Part shown: positions 45,536-53,287 of the stretch, one piece after another
Layout: the number at the start of each line of letters is the position of its first letter
How positions within the stretch are numbered: the first letter of the stretch is position 1
Notes under the pieces: generated by a model
Told to the model about the DNA's origin: nothing
What the model saw: only the letters and a program-made list of their open reading frames with translations
Database searches by the model: none
Position numbers and translations under genes: made by a program
Source of the DNA: an uncultured Tateyamaria sp.
Lineage (GTDB): Bacteria; Pseudomonadota; Alphaproteobacteria; Rhodobacterales; Rhodobacteraceae
Direction: 5' to 3'
Length of the DNA stretch: 64,000 nt
Assembly: GCA_947501275.1 (NCBI GenBank)
Contig: CANMVD010000001.1
Coordinates: 1,302,001 to 1,366,000 of the forward strand

Positions 45536-46056
45536 GCGTCATATCTGGCAGCGTCTGGGTGGCGGTCATAGGCAAGGTGGAATTCGTCGAGTTGGGGTGG
45601 GGCAAGACCTGCGTCCTGAATTTGGACATGAGCCTGGCCGCGGTGGTGGATCTGGTGTTGGAACAGATGGATCAGCAACGCGTCGACACGTTCAATAGTA
45701 CTGAGATCCTTTCGTTGTGTGGTGCGGTGTTCCGACAGCATTTCGGGTGTGAGTGAAGTGCAAAAAGCGATGAGCCGCTGGTCTGTCACGCTTTGGGCAT
45801 GACCAAGAGTAGCGACGTCCTCGTATTCGTCCTCGTAGTAAACGGCGCGTCCGCGACCGCCCTGTTCCAGAGCGTCGATATAGAACAGATCGACCTGATG
45901 GATGTGGTTCAGCATCGCCTTGAGAGAGCCAAAAAAGCCCGGGCGGGGGGCGTGGAATGTGGTTTTGTCCATATCCGCGAGCGTGGCGTAGATACGCCCG
46001 TTGGCCCATGCGTTGTTCCGGGCCATTTGGGTGATGAGTGCGGTTGTGCTGGTCAT
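45532..46056 (-). CDS. DinB family protein
   Basis: A 174-residue four-helix-bundle protein of the DinB/YfiT-like superfamily, which includes thiol-dependent S-transferases, among them maleylpyruvate isomerases. The three metal-binding histidines are seen in MLNHIHQVDLFYID (about residue 50) and in HLFQHQIHHRGQAHVQ (about 133-137). ATG at 46056 is chosen (MTSTTALITQMARNNAW). It sits in the homogentisate operon beside a true maleylacetoacetate isomerase, so it may have a related isomerase or detoxification role. Both ends overlap neighbours by 4 bases. Confidence 0.85.
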   Translation of the reverse strand: MTSTTALITQMARNNAWANGRIYATLADMDKTTFHAPRPGFFGSLKAMLNHIHQVDLFYIDALEQGGRGRAVYYEDEYEDVATLGHAQSVTDQRLIAFCTSLTPEMLSEHRTTQRKDLSTIERVDALLIHLFQHQIHHRGQAHVQIQDAGLAPPQLDEFHLAYDRHPDAARYDA

Positions 46057-46358
46057 GCGGTGCTCCAGAAGTTGCCAAGCCGAAAGGTCACGGCGGCAAC
46101 AGCTGCGGACAATAACGCGACCAAAGCGGACCGCCATGCCAAGCCGAGATAGGTTTGTTTTGCTCTGACATTGGCCCCTTTTTGTTTGGCATATGCGGCG
46201 ATTGCATCTGGTACATGATCCGATGTGGTCGGTGCCGCAAATCGCTGAAAGACTGACAGCAAATGAATGAAAAACGCGAAAAAGCTCACGACTCCCGAGA
46301 CGAACAGGCAAGCGCAGGCCAGACAGAACAGAACAAACAGAACGAACAGGAAGGTCAT
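46053..46358 (-). CDS. Small membrane protein of unknown function
   Basis: A 101-residue protein with a very hydrophobic N-terminal helix (FLFVLFVLFCLACACLFVSGVVSFFAFFIHLL) and a second helix near the C-terminus (ALVALLSAAVAAVTFRL). I do not recognise it. ATG at 46358 overlaps the metallohydrolase stop by 4 bases and the stop overlaps the DinB start in the same way, so it is embedded in the homogentisate operon. It is the second of five small membrane proteins in this operon. Confidence 0.75.
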   Translation of the reverse strand: MTFLFVLFVLFCLACACLFVSGVVSFFAFFIHLLSVFQRFAAPTTSDHVPDAIAAYAKQKGANVRAKQTYLGLAWRSALVALLSAAVAAVTFRLGNFWSTA

Positions 46359-47305
46359 TCTTGCAGCGCCTCCCACATGTCGATGTCGCGTTTGTCGGTC
46401 CAGATGCGGGGGTGCGAGATGCCGCGTGCTTCGTCGTAGGCGCGCGCCACGTTGAAGGGCAGGCAATGTTCGTAAATCGCGTAGTCGCTGAATTTGGGGT
46501 CGCATTCAGCGCGCACAGCGTCCCAAGCCTCTTTGAGTGTACCGTTGCGCGCGGCGACCCGCGCGGCGGGGGCATAGGTCGATTGCACAAAATCGCGGGT
46601 GTTTTCGATGGCCGTGTTGACCATATCCTGCCCCACAAGCGCGTCACCGCGACCCGGTGCAATCGCATCAACGCCGTAGGCCTTGATCGCGTCCAGCGTG
46701 CCGCCCCATTCGCCGAAATAGCCATCTCCGCAATAGCAGGCCGAGTGGTATTCAACGATGTCGCCGGTGAACATGACGTTTTCGTCTGGTACGTGGATCA
46801 CGATGTCGCCAGCCGTGTGGGCGCGACCCAGATGCATCAGGTCAACGCGGCGGTTGCCCATGAAGACCGTCATCTTGTCGGTGAAGGTGGTGGTGGGCCA
46901 TGTGAGGCCGGGGATGCTTTCGTGGCCCTCAAACAATCGTGGGAAGCGTTGGAATTCGCTGTCCCAGTCTTCTTGCCCGCGCTCGGCGACCATGGCGCGG
47001 GCCATGTCAGACATCAGGATTTGCGGGGCGTTGAAGGCCGACGCGCCCAATACGCGGACGGCGTGGTAATGCGTCAGCGTAACGTGGGTGATGGGTTTGT
47101 CCGTCACCTCGCGTACCTTTTCGATGACCTTGTTGGCGAGCCTTGGTGTGGCTTGTGCCTCCACGATCATCACGCTGTCATCGCCGATTATGACGCCTGA
47201 GTTGGGATCACCCTCGGCGGTGAAGGCCCAGAGGTCCTTGCCGACTTCTTCGAACGTGATTTTCTTTTCGGTCAGATCCCCTTGGGAAGCGAAGGCTTTG
47301 GCCAT
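46355..47305 (-). CDS. MBL-fold metallohydrolase with changed metal motif
   Basis: A 316-residue metallo-beta-lactamase-fold protein. The first metal motif, normally HxHxDH, reads THYHAVRVLGASAF, so the Asp and third His are replaced by Val-Arg. The other ligand positions look present: GRAHTAGDIVIH and MFTGDIVEYHSACYCGD. This variant recurs in homogentisate operons as I recall. The protein is complete and starts MAKAFASQGDLTEKK. Possible roles are hydrolysis of a CoA or glutathione thioester, or a non-canonical metal use. It is separated from fahA by the second GC-hairpin repeat. Confidence 0.84.
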   Translation of the reverse strand: MAKAFASQGDLTEKKITFEEVGKDLWAFTAEGDPNSGVIIGDDSVMIVEAQATPRLANKVIEKVREVTDKPITHVTLTHYHAVRVLGASAFNAPQILMSDMARAMVAERGQEDWDSEFQRFPRLFEGHESIPGLTWPTTTFTDKMTVFMGNRRVDLMHLGRAHTAGDIVIHVPDENVMFTGDIVEYHSACYCGDGYFGEWGGTLDAIKAYGVDAIAPGRGDALVGQDMVNTAIENTRDFVQSTYAPAARVAARNGTLKEAWDAVRAECDPKFSDYAIYEHCLPFNVARAYDEARGISHPRIWTDKRDIDMWEALQE

Positions 47306-47335
47306 GTGTCTGGTCTTTCATTTGATTGTGCGCGC

Positions 47336-47383
47336 GGACTGGGGCGCTGCCCCAGACCCCGAAGTTTATCTGGCAAGATGAAG
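47336..47383 (+). repeat. GC-hairpin intergenic repeat, copy 2
   Basis: GGACTGGGGCGCTGCCCCAG forms a stem with a three-base loop, followed by ACCCCGAAGTTTATCTGGCAAGATGAAG. Stem, ACCCCG and the tail ending in AAG agree with the copy at 43561. It sits inside an operon, between fahA and the metallohydrolase gene, where it may process or attenuate the message. Confidence 0.6.
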
Positions 47384-47388
47384 CAGGA

Positions 47389-48645
47389 TCATCGCTTGAA
47401 AGGGTCTTTATGTGCAGGGAGAAGGGTGCCAGTGCAGGTCGAGAATCCGATCCTGTAGCCGTCACCCTGGGCGTGCCCTGCGAGTGTGAGTGTGTCACCG
47501 TCTTCAAGGAAGCTTCGGTGTTCGCCAGTGTCGAGCGTGATCGGTTCCTTGCCGCCCCAACTGAGTTCCAGGAGCGAGCCGCGTTCCGGCTTGGTCGGCC
47601 CTGAGATGGTGCCGGAGCCAAGCAGATCGCCTGCGTTCATCGGGCATCCGGATGTGGAGTGGTGCGCGAGTTGCTGGGCGGCGGAGTAGTACATCTGGTT
47701 GTAATTGGTTTTGGCGATTGTGGTTGCCTTTTGGCCTTCGGGGGCAAGTGTCACGGTCAGGTCGATGTCATAGAGCATCGGCCCCGTGTCCTTGAGGTGG
47801 TCCAGAAGCTCGAATTCCCGCTCGGGTGTGGCTGTGCGGAAGGGTTCGAGTGCGGCCTTTGTCACGATCCATGGGCTGATGGAGGTGGCTGTCGCCTTGG
47901 CTTGAAACGGCCCAAGGGGTTGGTATTCCCACGCCTGGATGTCGCGCGCGGACCAGTCGTTGAGCAGCACATAGCCGAAGATCGCGGCATCTGCCTCGTC
48001 TACAGAAAGCGGTCCATCGGAATTGGTGCCGACAATCGCCCCCATCTCCAGTTCCAGGTCGAAGCGCCGACAGGGCAGGAACGCAGGCAGGTCGTGTTCG
48101 GGGGATTTGAGTTGGCCCCACGGACGACGGATGTCAGTGCCAGAGATAACAACCGAAGACGCCCGCCCGTTATAGCCAATCGGGATATACAGCCAGTTGG
48201 GAGGCAGCGCGTTTTCGGCGCCGCGAAACATGGTGCCCACATTGGTAGCGTGGTGCCTGCCGGCATAGAAATCCGTGAACTCGGAGACCACAAGCGGCAT
48301 ATGGAGTGATGCATCCTGCATCGGCACCAGCAGCGGTTCGATCAATGCCCGCTCAGCGCTGTTTTCACCCAGCAGATCGGTCAGGCGGGCGCGAAGCGCG
48401 GCCCAGACGGCGGGTCCTTGTTCCATCACCTCGTTCCAGAAGGGAACGTCGAACAGCGGGTCTTCCATCAGGTCGATGATGCCGTTTTCCTCGGCGGCCG
48501 CCATGTCGAGGATCATGTCCCCAATCGCCACACCGCAGCGCGCGTCGTCGTCGCGCGTTGAAAAAACGCCGTACGGCAGGTTGTTGAGGGGGAAGTCGGT
48601 GTCGGCGCTGTTGGCGCTGTCCACCCAGCTTTTCTTAAGAGGCAT
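47389..48645 (-). CDS. fahA: Fumarylacetoacetase
   Basis: The last enzyme of tyrosine breakdown, splitting fumarylacetoacetate to fumarate and acetoacetate. The 418-residue protein has the two-domain form: an N-terminal SH3-like region with LPYGVFSTRDDDARCGVAIGD, then the catalytic domain with SEFTDFYAGRHHATNVGTMFRG (metal and base residues), LELEMGAIVGTNSDG and LLNDWSARDIQAWEYQPLGPF. The C-terminal GSGTISGPTKPERGSLLELSW is also typical. Length is normal. It lies 11 bases after maiA. Confidence 0.97.
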   Translation of the reverse strand: MPLKKSWVDSANSADTDFPLNNLPYGVFSTRDDDARCGVAIGDMILDMAAAEENGIIDLMEDPLFDVPFWNEVMEQGPAVWAALRARLTDLLGENSAERALIEPLLVPMQDASLHMPLVVSEFTDFYAGRHHATNVGTMFRGAENALPPNWLYIPIGYNGRASSVVISGTDIRRPWGQLKSPEHDLPAFLPCRRFDLELEMGAIVGTNSDGPLSVDEADAAIFGYVLLNDWSARDIQAWEYQPLGPFQAKATATSISPWIVTKAALEPFRTATPEREFELLDHLKDTGPMLYDIDLTVTLAPEGQKATTIAKTNYNQMYYSAAQQLAHHSTSGCPMNAGDLLGSGTISGPTKPERGSLLELSWGGKEPITLDTGEHRSFLEDGDTLTLAGHAQGDGYRIGFSTCTGTLLPAHKDPFKR

Positions 48646-48656
48646 TTAGCGGCTTT

Positions 48657-49289
48657 CTATTGGGTCGCGTCAGGTTGGTTTTCGGGGCGGGCGGCATTGA
48701 TGGCCGGGTTGGCGAGGCAGGCCGCCTCTACCCGTGCGAGACGGGGATAGGGTGCCATGTCAATGCCCCAGCGATGTGCATTGTAGGTCTGGGCCACGAT
48801 ACAGAGATCCGCCAGATCCGGTGTGTCTCCAAAGGCAAATTTTGTGTCTGTCTCGACCATCGTTTCGACGGCGGCGAACCCTTCTGCGATCCAGTGCTGC
48901 ATCCATGCCTTGGCATCATTCTGGCTTGCGCCGTGGGCTGCTTGCAAATGTTGGACCACGCGCAGGTTATTGACCGGATGTACGTCCAACGCGACGGCAT
49001 GAGCCGCCGCCATCACACGTGCGCGTTGAACAGGGTCATCTGGCAGAAGTCTGGGCGTTGCGATTTGATCGAGGTAGTCGAGGATGGCCATGGACTGTGT
49101 GAGCACTGTACCGTCATCAAGCACCAGCGTCGGCACGCCCCGTCCGGGGTTCAGGGTCACGTAGTCGGGATCGCGTTGCGCCCCTGCGATCAGATCGACA
49201 GGTATTGTTTCAAATGCCAGCCCCTTGAGGTGCAGTGCTGCGCGTACGCGGTAAGATGTCGTGGAACGCCAGTAGGAATAGAGCTTCAT
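48657..49289 (-). CDS. maiA: Maleylacetoacetate isomerase (zeta-class GST)
   Basis: A 210-residue glutathione S-transferase-fold protein that isomerises maleylacetoacetate to fumarylacetoacetate. The zeta-class motif is MKLYSYWRSTTSYRVRAALHLKGL at the N-terminus, with the serine-rich SxxSxRVR glutathione site represented by STTSYRVR; LTQSMAILDYLDQ and the C-terminal DLADLCIVAQTYNAHRWG follow. It sits between small membrane proteins and fahA, and its ATG overlaps the stop of the small gene upstream by 4 bases. Confidence 0.95.
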   Translation of the reverse strand: MKLYSYWRSTTSYRVRAALHLKGLAFETIPVDLIAGAQRDPDYVTLNPGRGVPTLVLDDGTVLTQSMAILDYLDQIATPRLLPDDPVQRARVMAAAHAVALDVHPVNNLRVVQHLQAAHGASQNDAKAWMQHWIAEGFAAVETMVETDTKFAFGDTPDLADLCIVAQTYNAHRWGIDMAPYPRLARVEAACLANPAINAARPENQPDATQ

Positions 49290-49399
49290 TCGTCTTTGCC
49301 CTCTTTGTCGCGCTTGCGTTTTTGCAGGTAGCGAAAAAGGAAAAACAGGCCAATGAACAGCGCGGTCCAGCCGAGAAGATCAACAAGAGCGGGGCTCAT
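49286..49399 (-). CDS. Very small membrane protein (37 aa)
   Basis: An open frame of 37 codons from ATG at 49399: one transmembrane helix (LLGWTALFIGLFFLFRYL) and a strongly basic tail (KRKRDKEGKDE). Its TGA overlaps the maiA ATG by 4 bases, which is how genuine genes are spaced in this operon. I do not recognise a family. It is the shortest member of a run of three tiny membrane-protein genes between hmgA and maiA. Confidence 0.65.
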   Translation of the reverse strand: MSPALVDLLGWTALFIGLFFLFRYLQKRKRDKEGKDE

Positions 49400-49438
49400 T
49401 CCGGCGCCTTGGATTTGAAGAGATCTGTTTGCATTGCC

Positions 49439-49618
49439 TTAATGTCCATTCTGGCCAAGGTGGGGAGGGATTTCGACGAGTTGCACGGGGGGTTCTGGGT
49501 CGCCCGCATTGCCTTTGAACGCATCCCGTATGAGCGTAGGCCTCTGCCAGTTCGTCAGGGCGGCGAGAACGATCAGCCCCCAGCCAATCCAAGAAATGGA
49601 GCCCAGAAATTTGGTCAT
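49439..49618 (-). CDS. Small membrane-anchored protein (59 aa)
   Basis: A 59-residue protein from ATG at 49618 ([14 protein letters not shown]): one N-terminal helix (ISWIGWGLIVLAALTNW) followed by a hydrophilic, proline-rich tail ending PPHLGQNGH, probably periplasmic. The ATG overlaps the stop of the upstream small gene by 4 bases. No family is recognised. The 37 bases between its stop and the next ATG hold nothing I can name. Confidence 0.65.
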   Translation of the reverse strand: MTKFLGSISWIGWGLIVLAALTNWQRPTLIRDAFKGNAGDPEPPVQLVEIPPHLGQNGH

Positions 49619-49791
49619 GAGTCTCCTCCGCTGCCCCCACTTGACAGGTGCGCGCCTTCTTGGCGTTCGCCCGGCATACGGTGGCTGTCAGAGCCGGGGT
49701 ATCGGCGCCGTTTGCGTGCGCGGGAGGCCCACCAGATCCAGATAAAGAGCCCAAGAAACAGGGCGATCACAATGTATCCGGGATCCATCAT
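49615..49791 (-). CDS. Small membrane-anchored protein (58 aa)
   Basis: A 58-residue protein starting [20 protein letters not shown] at 49791, one transmembrane helix followed by a strongly basic stretch ([10 protein letters not shown]) and a Gly/Ser-rich end. The ATG overlaps the hmgA stop and its own stop overlaps the next small gene (ATGA at both ends). The positive-inside rule would put the tail in the cytoplasm. Function unknown. Confidence 0.68.
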   Translation of the reverse strand: MMDPGYIVIALFLGLFIWIWWASRARKRRRYPGSDSHRMPGERQEGAHLSSGGSGGDS

Positions 49792-51143
49792 TTTTTGCCC
49801 GGTGTCCCATCGAATTTCTTTTCGATGTCGCCCCAGCAGTCGATGTAGTCGTCCTGCAAGGGGGCCTCATCAGCCGCAAAGCGGGTCAAATGCTGGGGGA
49901 AACGGGTTTCGAACATAAAGGACATGGTGTTGTCCAACTTGACCGCGTCAAGGTCTGCGTTGCTGGCGCTCTCGAATGCATTTTTGTCCGGGCCGTGAGG
50001 CAGCATCATGTTGTGCAGGGACATGCCGCCGGGGATGAACCCTTTGGGTTTGGCGTCGTATTGCCCGTAAATGTTGCCCATCAGCTCTGACATGATGTTC
50101 TTGTGATACCATGGCGGGCGAAACGTGTTTTCGGCCACCATCCAGCGTTCGCGGAACAGCACAAAGTCGATATTGGCTACGCCCGGTTGGCCGGACGGGG
50201 CCGTGAGCACGGTAAAGATAGACGGATCGGGGTGGTCAAACAGGACTGCGCCGACCGGACAATATGTCCGCAGGTCGTATTTCAGCGGGGCGTAGTTACC
50301 GTGCCAAGCCACAACGTCCAGCGGTGAATGCCCGATATGGGTTTCGTGGAACTGGCCGCACCATTTGATTGTGACTGTGGAGGGCGCATCGCGATCCTCG
50401 AATGCAGCCACGGGAGTTTTGAAGTCACGCGGGTTGGCCATGCAATTGGCCCCGATCGGACCGCGCCCGGGCAATTCAAACTTTTGGCCATAATTCTCGC
50501 AGACAAAGCCGCGCGCAGGCCCTTCAAGCACCTCGACGCGGTAGAGCAAGCCGCGCGGCAGGATCGCGATCTCCTTGGGTTCCAGATCTATGATCCCGAG
50601 TTCGGTACAAAACCGCAGGCGGCCCTCTTGCGGAACTACCAGCAACTCACTGTCGGCAGAATAGAAATAGGCATCCTTCATGGACTCGGTCACGAGGTAG
50701 ATGTGGCTTGCCATGCCGGTCTGCGTGTTCACGTCGCCCGCAGTTGTCATCGTACGCATTCCTGTCAGCCAGGTCAGAGGTACGTCGGAATGAGGCACGG
50801 GATCCCAGCGGTATTGGCCCAACGAAGTCACATCATCAATGACATGCGGGGCAGACACCCAGTGCGGCAGGTCGATGCGATTGTAGCGATGTGAGTGTTT
50901 GACTGATGGGCGGATGCGGTAGCACCATGTGCGCTCGGGGCGCGTATCGGTAAAAGCTGTGCCGCTCAGTTGTTCGCCGTACAGACCATAGTTGCATTTT
51001 TGCGGGCTGTTCATCCCGTCGGGCAGCGCACCGGGCAGTGCTTCGGTTTCGAAGTCATTGCCGAAACCGGGCATGTAGCCTGCGGTAATCCCTGCTCCCG
51101 AAGGTGCCTGGATCATATGGTGTGGTTTGGTCTGGTCGTTCAT
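49788..51143 (-). CDS. hmgA: Homogentisate 1,2-dioxygenase
   Basis: HmgA opens the ring of homogentisate to maleylacetoacetate, the entry to the fah/mai steps coded downstream. The 451-residue protein shows the family start [20 protein letters not shown], the [19 protein letters not shown] segment, and the iron ligands in the C-terminal part: [31 protein letters not shown] and [14 protein letters not shown] use the ATG at 51143 (MNDQTKPHH) with AAGGGAG upstream. It is first in the operon and divergent from a MarR regulator. Confidence 0.97.
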   Translation of the reverse strand: MNDQTKPHHMIQAPSGAGITAGYMPGFGNDFETEALPGALPDGMNSPQKCNYGLYGEQLSGTAFTDTRPERTWCYRIRPSVKHSHRYNRIDLPHWVSAPHVIDDVTSLGQYRWDPVPHSDVPLTWLTGMRTMTTAGDVNTQTGMASHIYLVTESMKDAYFYSADSELLVVPQEGRLRFCTELGIIDLEPKEIAILPRGLLYRVEVLEGPARGFVCENYGQKFELPGRGPIGANCMANPRDFKTPVAAFEDRDAPSTVTIKWCGQFHETHIGHSPLDVVAWHGNYAPLKYDLRTYCPVGAVLFDHPDPSIFTVLTAPSGQPGVANIDFVLFRERWMVAENTFRPPWYHKNIMSELMGNIYGQYDAKPKGFIPGGMSLHNMMLPHGPDKNAFESASNADLDAVKLDNTMSFMFETRFPQHLTRFAADEAPLQDDYIDCWGDIEKKFDGTPGKK

Positions 51144-51177
51144 GGCGACACTCCCTTGCGGAATTGGCCTCATCTGT

Positions 51178-51198
51178 AATAGTTGTATTTGTAACTAA
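51178..51198. promoter_or_regulatory. Candidate MarR-family operator between hmgA and its regulator
   Basis: TAGTT (51180-51184) and AACTA (51193-51197) form an inverted repeat with 8 bases between, in the 69-base divergent region. Size and position suit a MarR-type dimer that would repress both genes. The middle is not fully symmetric, so the exact site is uncertain. Confidence 0.45.
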
Positions 51199-51212
51199 CA
51201 AGCGGCGATGTG

Positions 51213-51659
51213 ATGTCTGATTTTGATCTGGAGCAGTTCCTGCCCTACCTTTTGAACCAAGCTGCGGAGGCTGCGAGCCTTGAGTTTCAGCAGGTCTACA
51301 AGGATCGGTATGGGATGCTGCGCAATGAATGGCGCGTGCTGTTCCATCTGGGGATGTTCGGGGAAATGACGGCCAGCGATATCGGCGCGCGGGCGGGGTT
51401 GCACAAGACCAAGATCAGCCGCGCTGTTGCAAAATTGGAGGCGCGGCGTTTTCTGGTCCGTGATCGCGACGGGCAGGACCGTCGGGTCGAGCATTTGCGG
51501 CTGACGGCAGCGGGCACAGCGGCCTATCGCGATTTGCAGGGTGTTGCCCGACGCTACGATGCGGAGTTGTTGTCTGACTTTCAGCCAACGGACGTGGCCC
51601 GTCTGAAGCAGCAATTGGGGGCATTGGCCCAAAGGCGCGGACATACGCCGCTCAGGTGA
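51213..51659 (+). CDS. MarR family transcriptional regulator
   Basis: A 148-residue winged-helix regulator. The recognition helix region EMTASDIGARAGLHKTKISRAVAKLEARRFLVRD and the wing RDGQDRRVEHLRLTAAG are standard for MarR. It is divergent from hmgA and the whole homogentisate operon, with a candidate palindrome between, so it is probably the local repressor, responding to homogentisate or another phenolic acid; this is inference. Both GTG at 51210 and ATG at 51213 are possible starts; I use the ATG. Confidence 0.9.
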   Translation: MSDFDLEQFLPYLLNQAAEAASLEFQQVYKDRYGMLRNEWRVLFHLGMFGEMTASDIGARAGLHKTKISRAVAKLEARRFLVRDRDGQDRRVEHLRLTAAGTAAYRDLQGVARRYDAELLSDFQPTDVARLKQQLGALAQRRGHTPLR

Positions 51660-51732
51660 TTGTGACTTGCGTCGAAGTCAGCGCACAGGCCACGCTGGTG
51701 TTCACAGGATGTGAGCTGGGGACGTGATTGGA

Positions 51733-52572
51733 ATGGCACAAAGACTTGAACGTACGTTGCAGATGTTATGCGTGGGGGCCGCGATGGCATTTGCCTCTGC
51801 GACGGCAGTGCTGGCTCAAAACTGCGGCGCGGCAGATGTACCTTGCGAGATCGAAGGCGGCAGCTATCACATGGCGCTTCCCGCTGCGGCCGCGAAGGGG
51901 ATTGTCATGCATCTGCATGGGGGTGGCGGCCGCGGGCGCGGTTTGCTGAATTCCGGACTTGCTGCTCAGGCGGCGGAACGTGGTTTTGTCTTTGTCGCTC
52001 CCAATGGAGAGCATCCTGAGAACCGCTGGACCCGTGATTGGTCAGTCAAAGCCAACGGCACCTCGCACAACCGGGATGATGCGTTGTTTTTGCAGGATGT
52101 GATGGCGGATGTCCGTGCCCGTACTGGCGTTGAAGACGGAATGGTGCTGCTGGCAGGCTTCTCGCGTGGTGGGTCGATGGTGTGGGATATGGCCTGCCGC
52201 TTTCCTGACTTTGCGGATGCCTATGCGCCTCTTGCTGGCGCGTTCTGGGATGACATGCCGGAGGGATGCGCAGCCCCGGTGAGACTGTTTCACACACATG
52301 GCTGGAATGATCGAACGGTCCCGCTTGAGGGTCGGTCATTTGGGGCGGTTGTTCAGGGCGATGTGTGGGAATCGCTCAAGATCCTGCGGGCCAACAATGG
52401 TTGCGATGCACGCCAACCCGCGCGCAACAGCTATGAAGGGGACCTGTGGTTTCGCCATTGGACGGATTGCACGGCTGGCGAGATCCAGTTGATGCTGCAC
52501 AAAGGTGGTCATGGCGCGCCCAATGGATGGGCACCGCGCATGATGGATTGGTTTGAGGCACAGGCCAGCTGA
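51733..52572 (+). CDS. Exported alpha/beta hydrolase, PHB depolymerase/LpqC type
   Basis: A 279-residue secreted esterase. A signal peptide (about residues 1-28, LCVGAAMAFASATAVLAQ) precedes a mature protein of the esterase-PHB-depolymerase family. Visible are the oxyanion region HLHGGGGRGRGLL, the nucleophile elbow LAGFSRGGSMVWDMA (Ser about residue 145), the acid region HGWNDRTVPLEG and a catalytic His in KGGHGAPNGW. It probably cleaves extracellular polyester or carbohydrate-ester substrates. The start is uncertain; GTG at 51724 would add 3 residues. It converges on the sugar isomerase gene. Confidence 0.85.
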   Translation: MAQRLERTLQMLCVGAAMAFASATAVLAQNCGAADVPCEIEGGSYHMALPAAAAKGIVMHLHGGGGRGRGLLNSGLAAQAAERGFVFVAPNGEHPENRWTRDWSVKANGTSHNRDDALFLQDVMADVRARTGVEDGMVLLAGFSRGGSMVWDMACRFPDFADAYAPLAGAFWDDMPEGCAAPVRLFHTHGWNDRTVPLEGRSFGAVVQGDVWESLKILRANNGCDARQPARNSYEGDLWFRHWTDCTAGEIQLMLHKGGHGAPNGWAPRMMDWFEAQAS

Positions 52573-52614
52573 CCGGTCTTGTCGCCCGCTGGTTTATCGC
52601 GTTCTCGAAACGGC

Positions 52615-53280
52615 TTAGTAGTCGCTGACCAGCAAGTGCGTTGGCGCCACGTCTTCTTCGATCTCGGAAAACCGGCCAATGGGTTCTGCAAAGATGTTGT
52701 CCGTCAGGTCGTCGTTCACGGTCGATACTTCGTGAATCAGGCAATCGCCGCCTTCTCCCCAGAATGCGTGCCATGTCATGGGTGTCAGCGTGACAGACGC
52801 GCCAACCGGCAGTTTCAGGTGATCGCCAGCGGATAAGGTGACAGGCACGCCGTCGGTAAGGACATTCACGTCCGCCTTGCGGTCAATCTGCCCTTCAGCG
52901 TCGCAGGTGAACAGTTCCAGTACCAGAGTGGCACCACCTCGGTTGATGATATCTTCGGTCTTGAGCACGTGACGGTGCATGGGGGACAGTTGATCCTGTC
53001 GCGAGATCATCAGCTTTTCCGCATAGAGCATCGCGCCCTGCTGTCCCATCTCACTCAGATCACCATTGCGCATCGTGAAGAGGAACAGGCCCAGTTCATC
53101 AAAGCGTCCTTGCCCATAATCGGTGATGTCCCAGCCAAGGTTACGTTCACGGATATGAGCGGCTTTTGGGCCGCGCATTTCGTCCGGTGTCCATGTGCCA
53201 AATGGCGGTACAGTCCAACCATGCTTGGCAAAAAAGTCTGCACCCTCGGCAAGGATGTCGTTGACGCGGGATCGTTTCAT
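52615..53280 (-). CDS. D-lyxose/D-mannose ketol-isomerase-like cupin
   Basis: A 221-residue protein of the D-lyxose isomerase family, a manganese cupin that interconverts D-lyxose/D-xylulose or D-mannose/D-fructose. The metal-binding residues appear in SPMHRHVLKTEDI and GGATLVLELF (Glu), with the later His in TWHAFWGEGGDCLIHE. The start at 53280 (MKRSRVNDILAEGADFF) matches the family. It is the last gene of the fructose operon, 7 bases after the fructokinase, so it probably feeds mannose (or lyxose) into the same kinase step; this is inference. Confidence 0.87.
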   Translation of the reverse strand: MKRSRVNDILAEGADFFAKHGWTVPPFGTWTPDEMRGPKAAHIRERNLGWDITDYGQGRFDELGLFLFTMRNGDLSEMGQQGAMLYAEKLMISRQDQLSPMHRHVLKTEDIINRGGATLVLELFTCDAEGQIDRKADVNVLTDGVPVTLSAGDHLKLPVGASVTLTPMTWHAFWGEGGDCLIHEVSTVNDDLTDNIFAEPIGRFSEIEEDVAPTHLLVSDY

Positions 53281-53287
53281 GGTTTCG

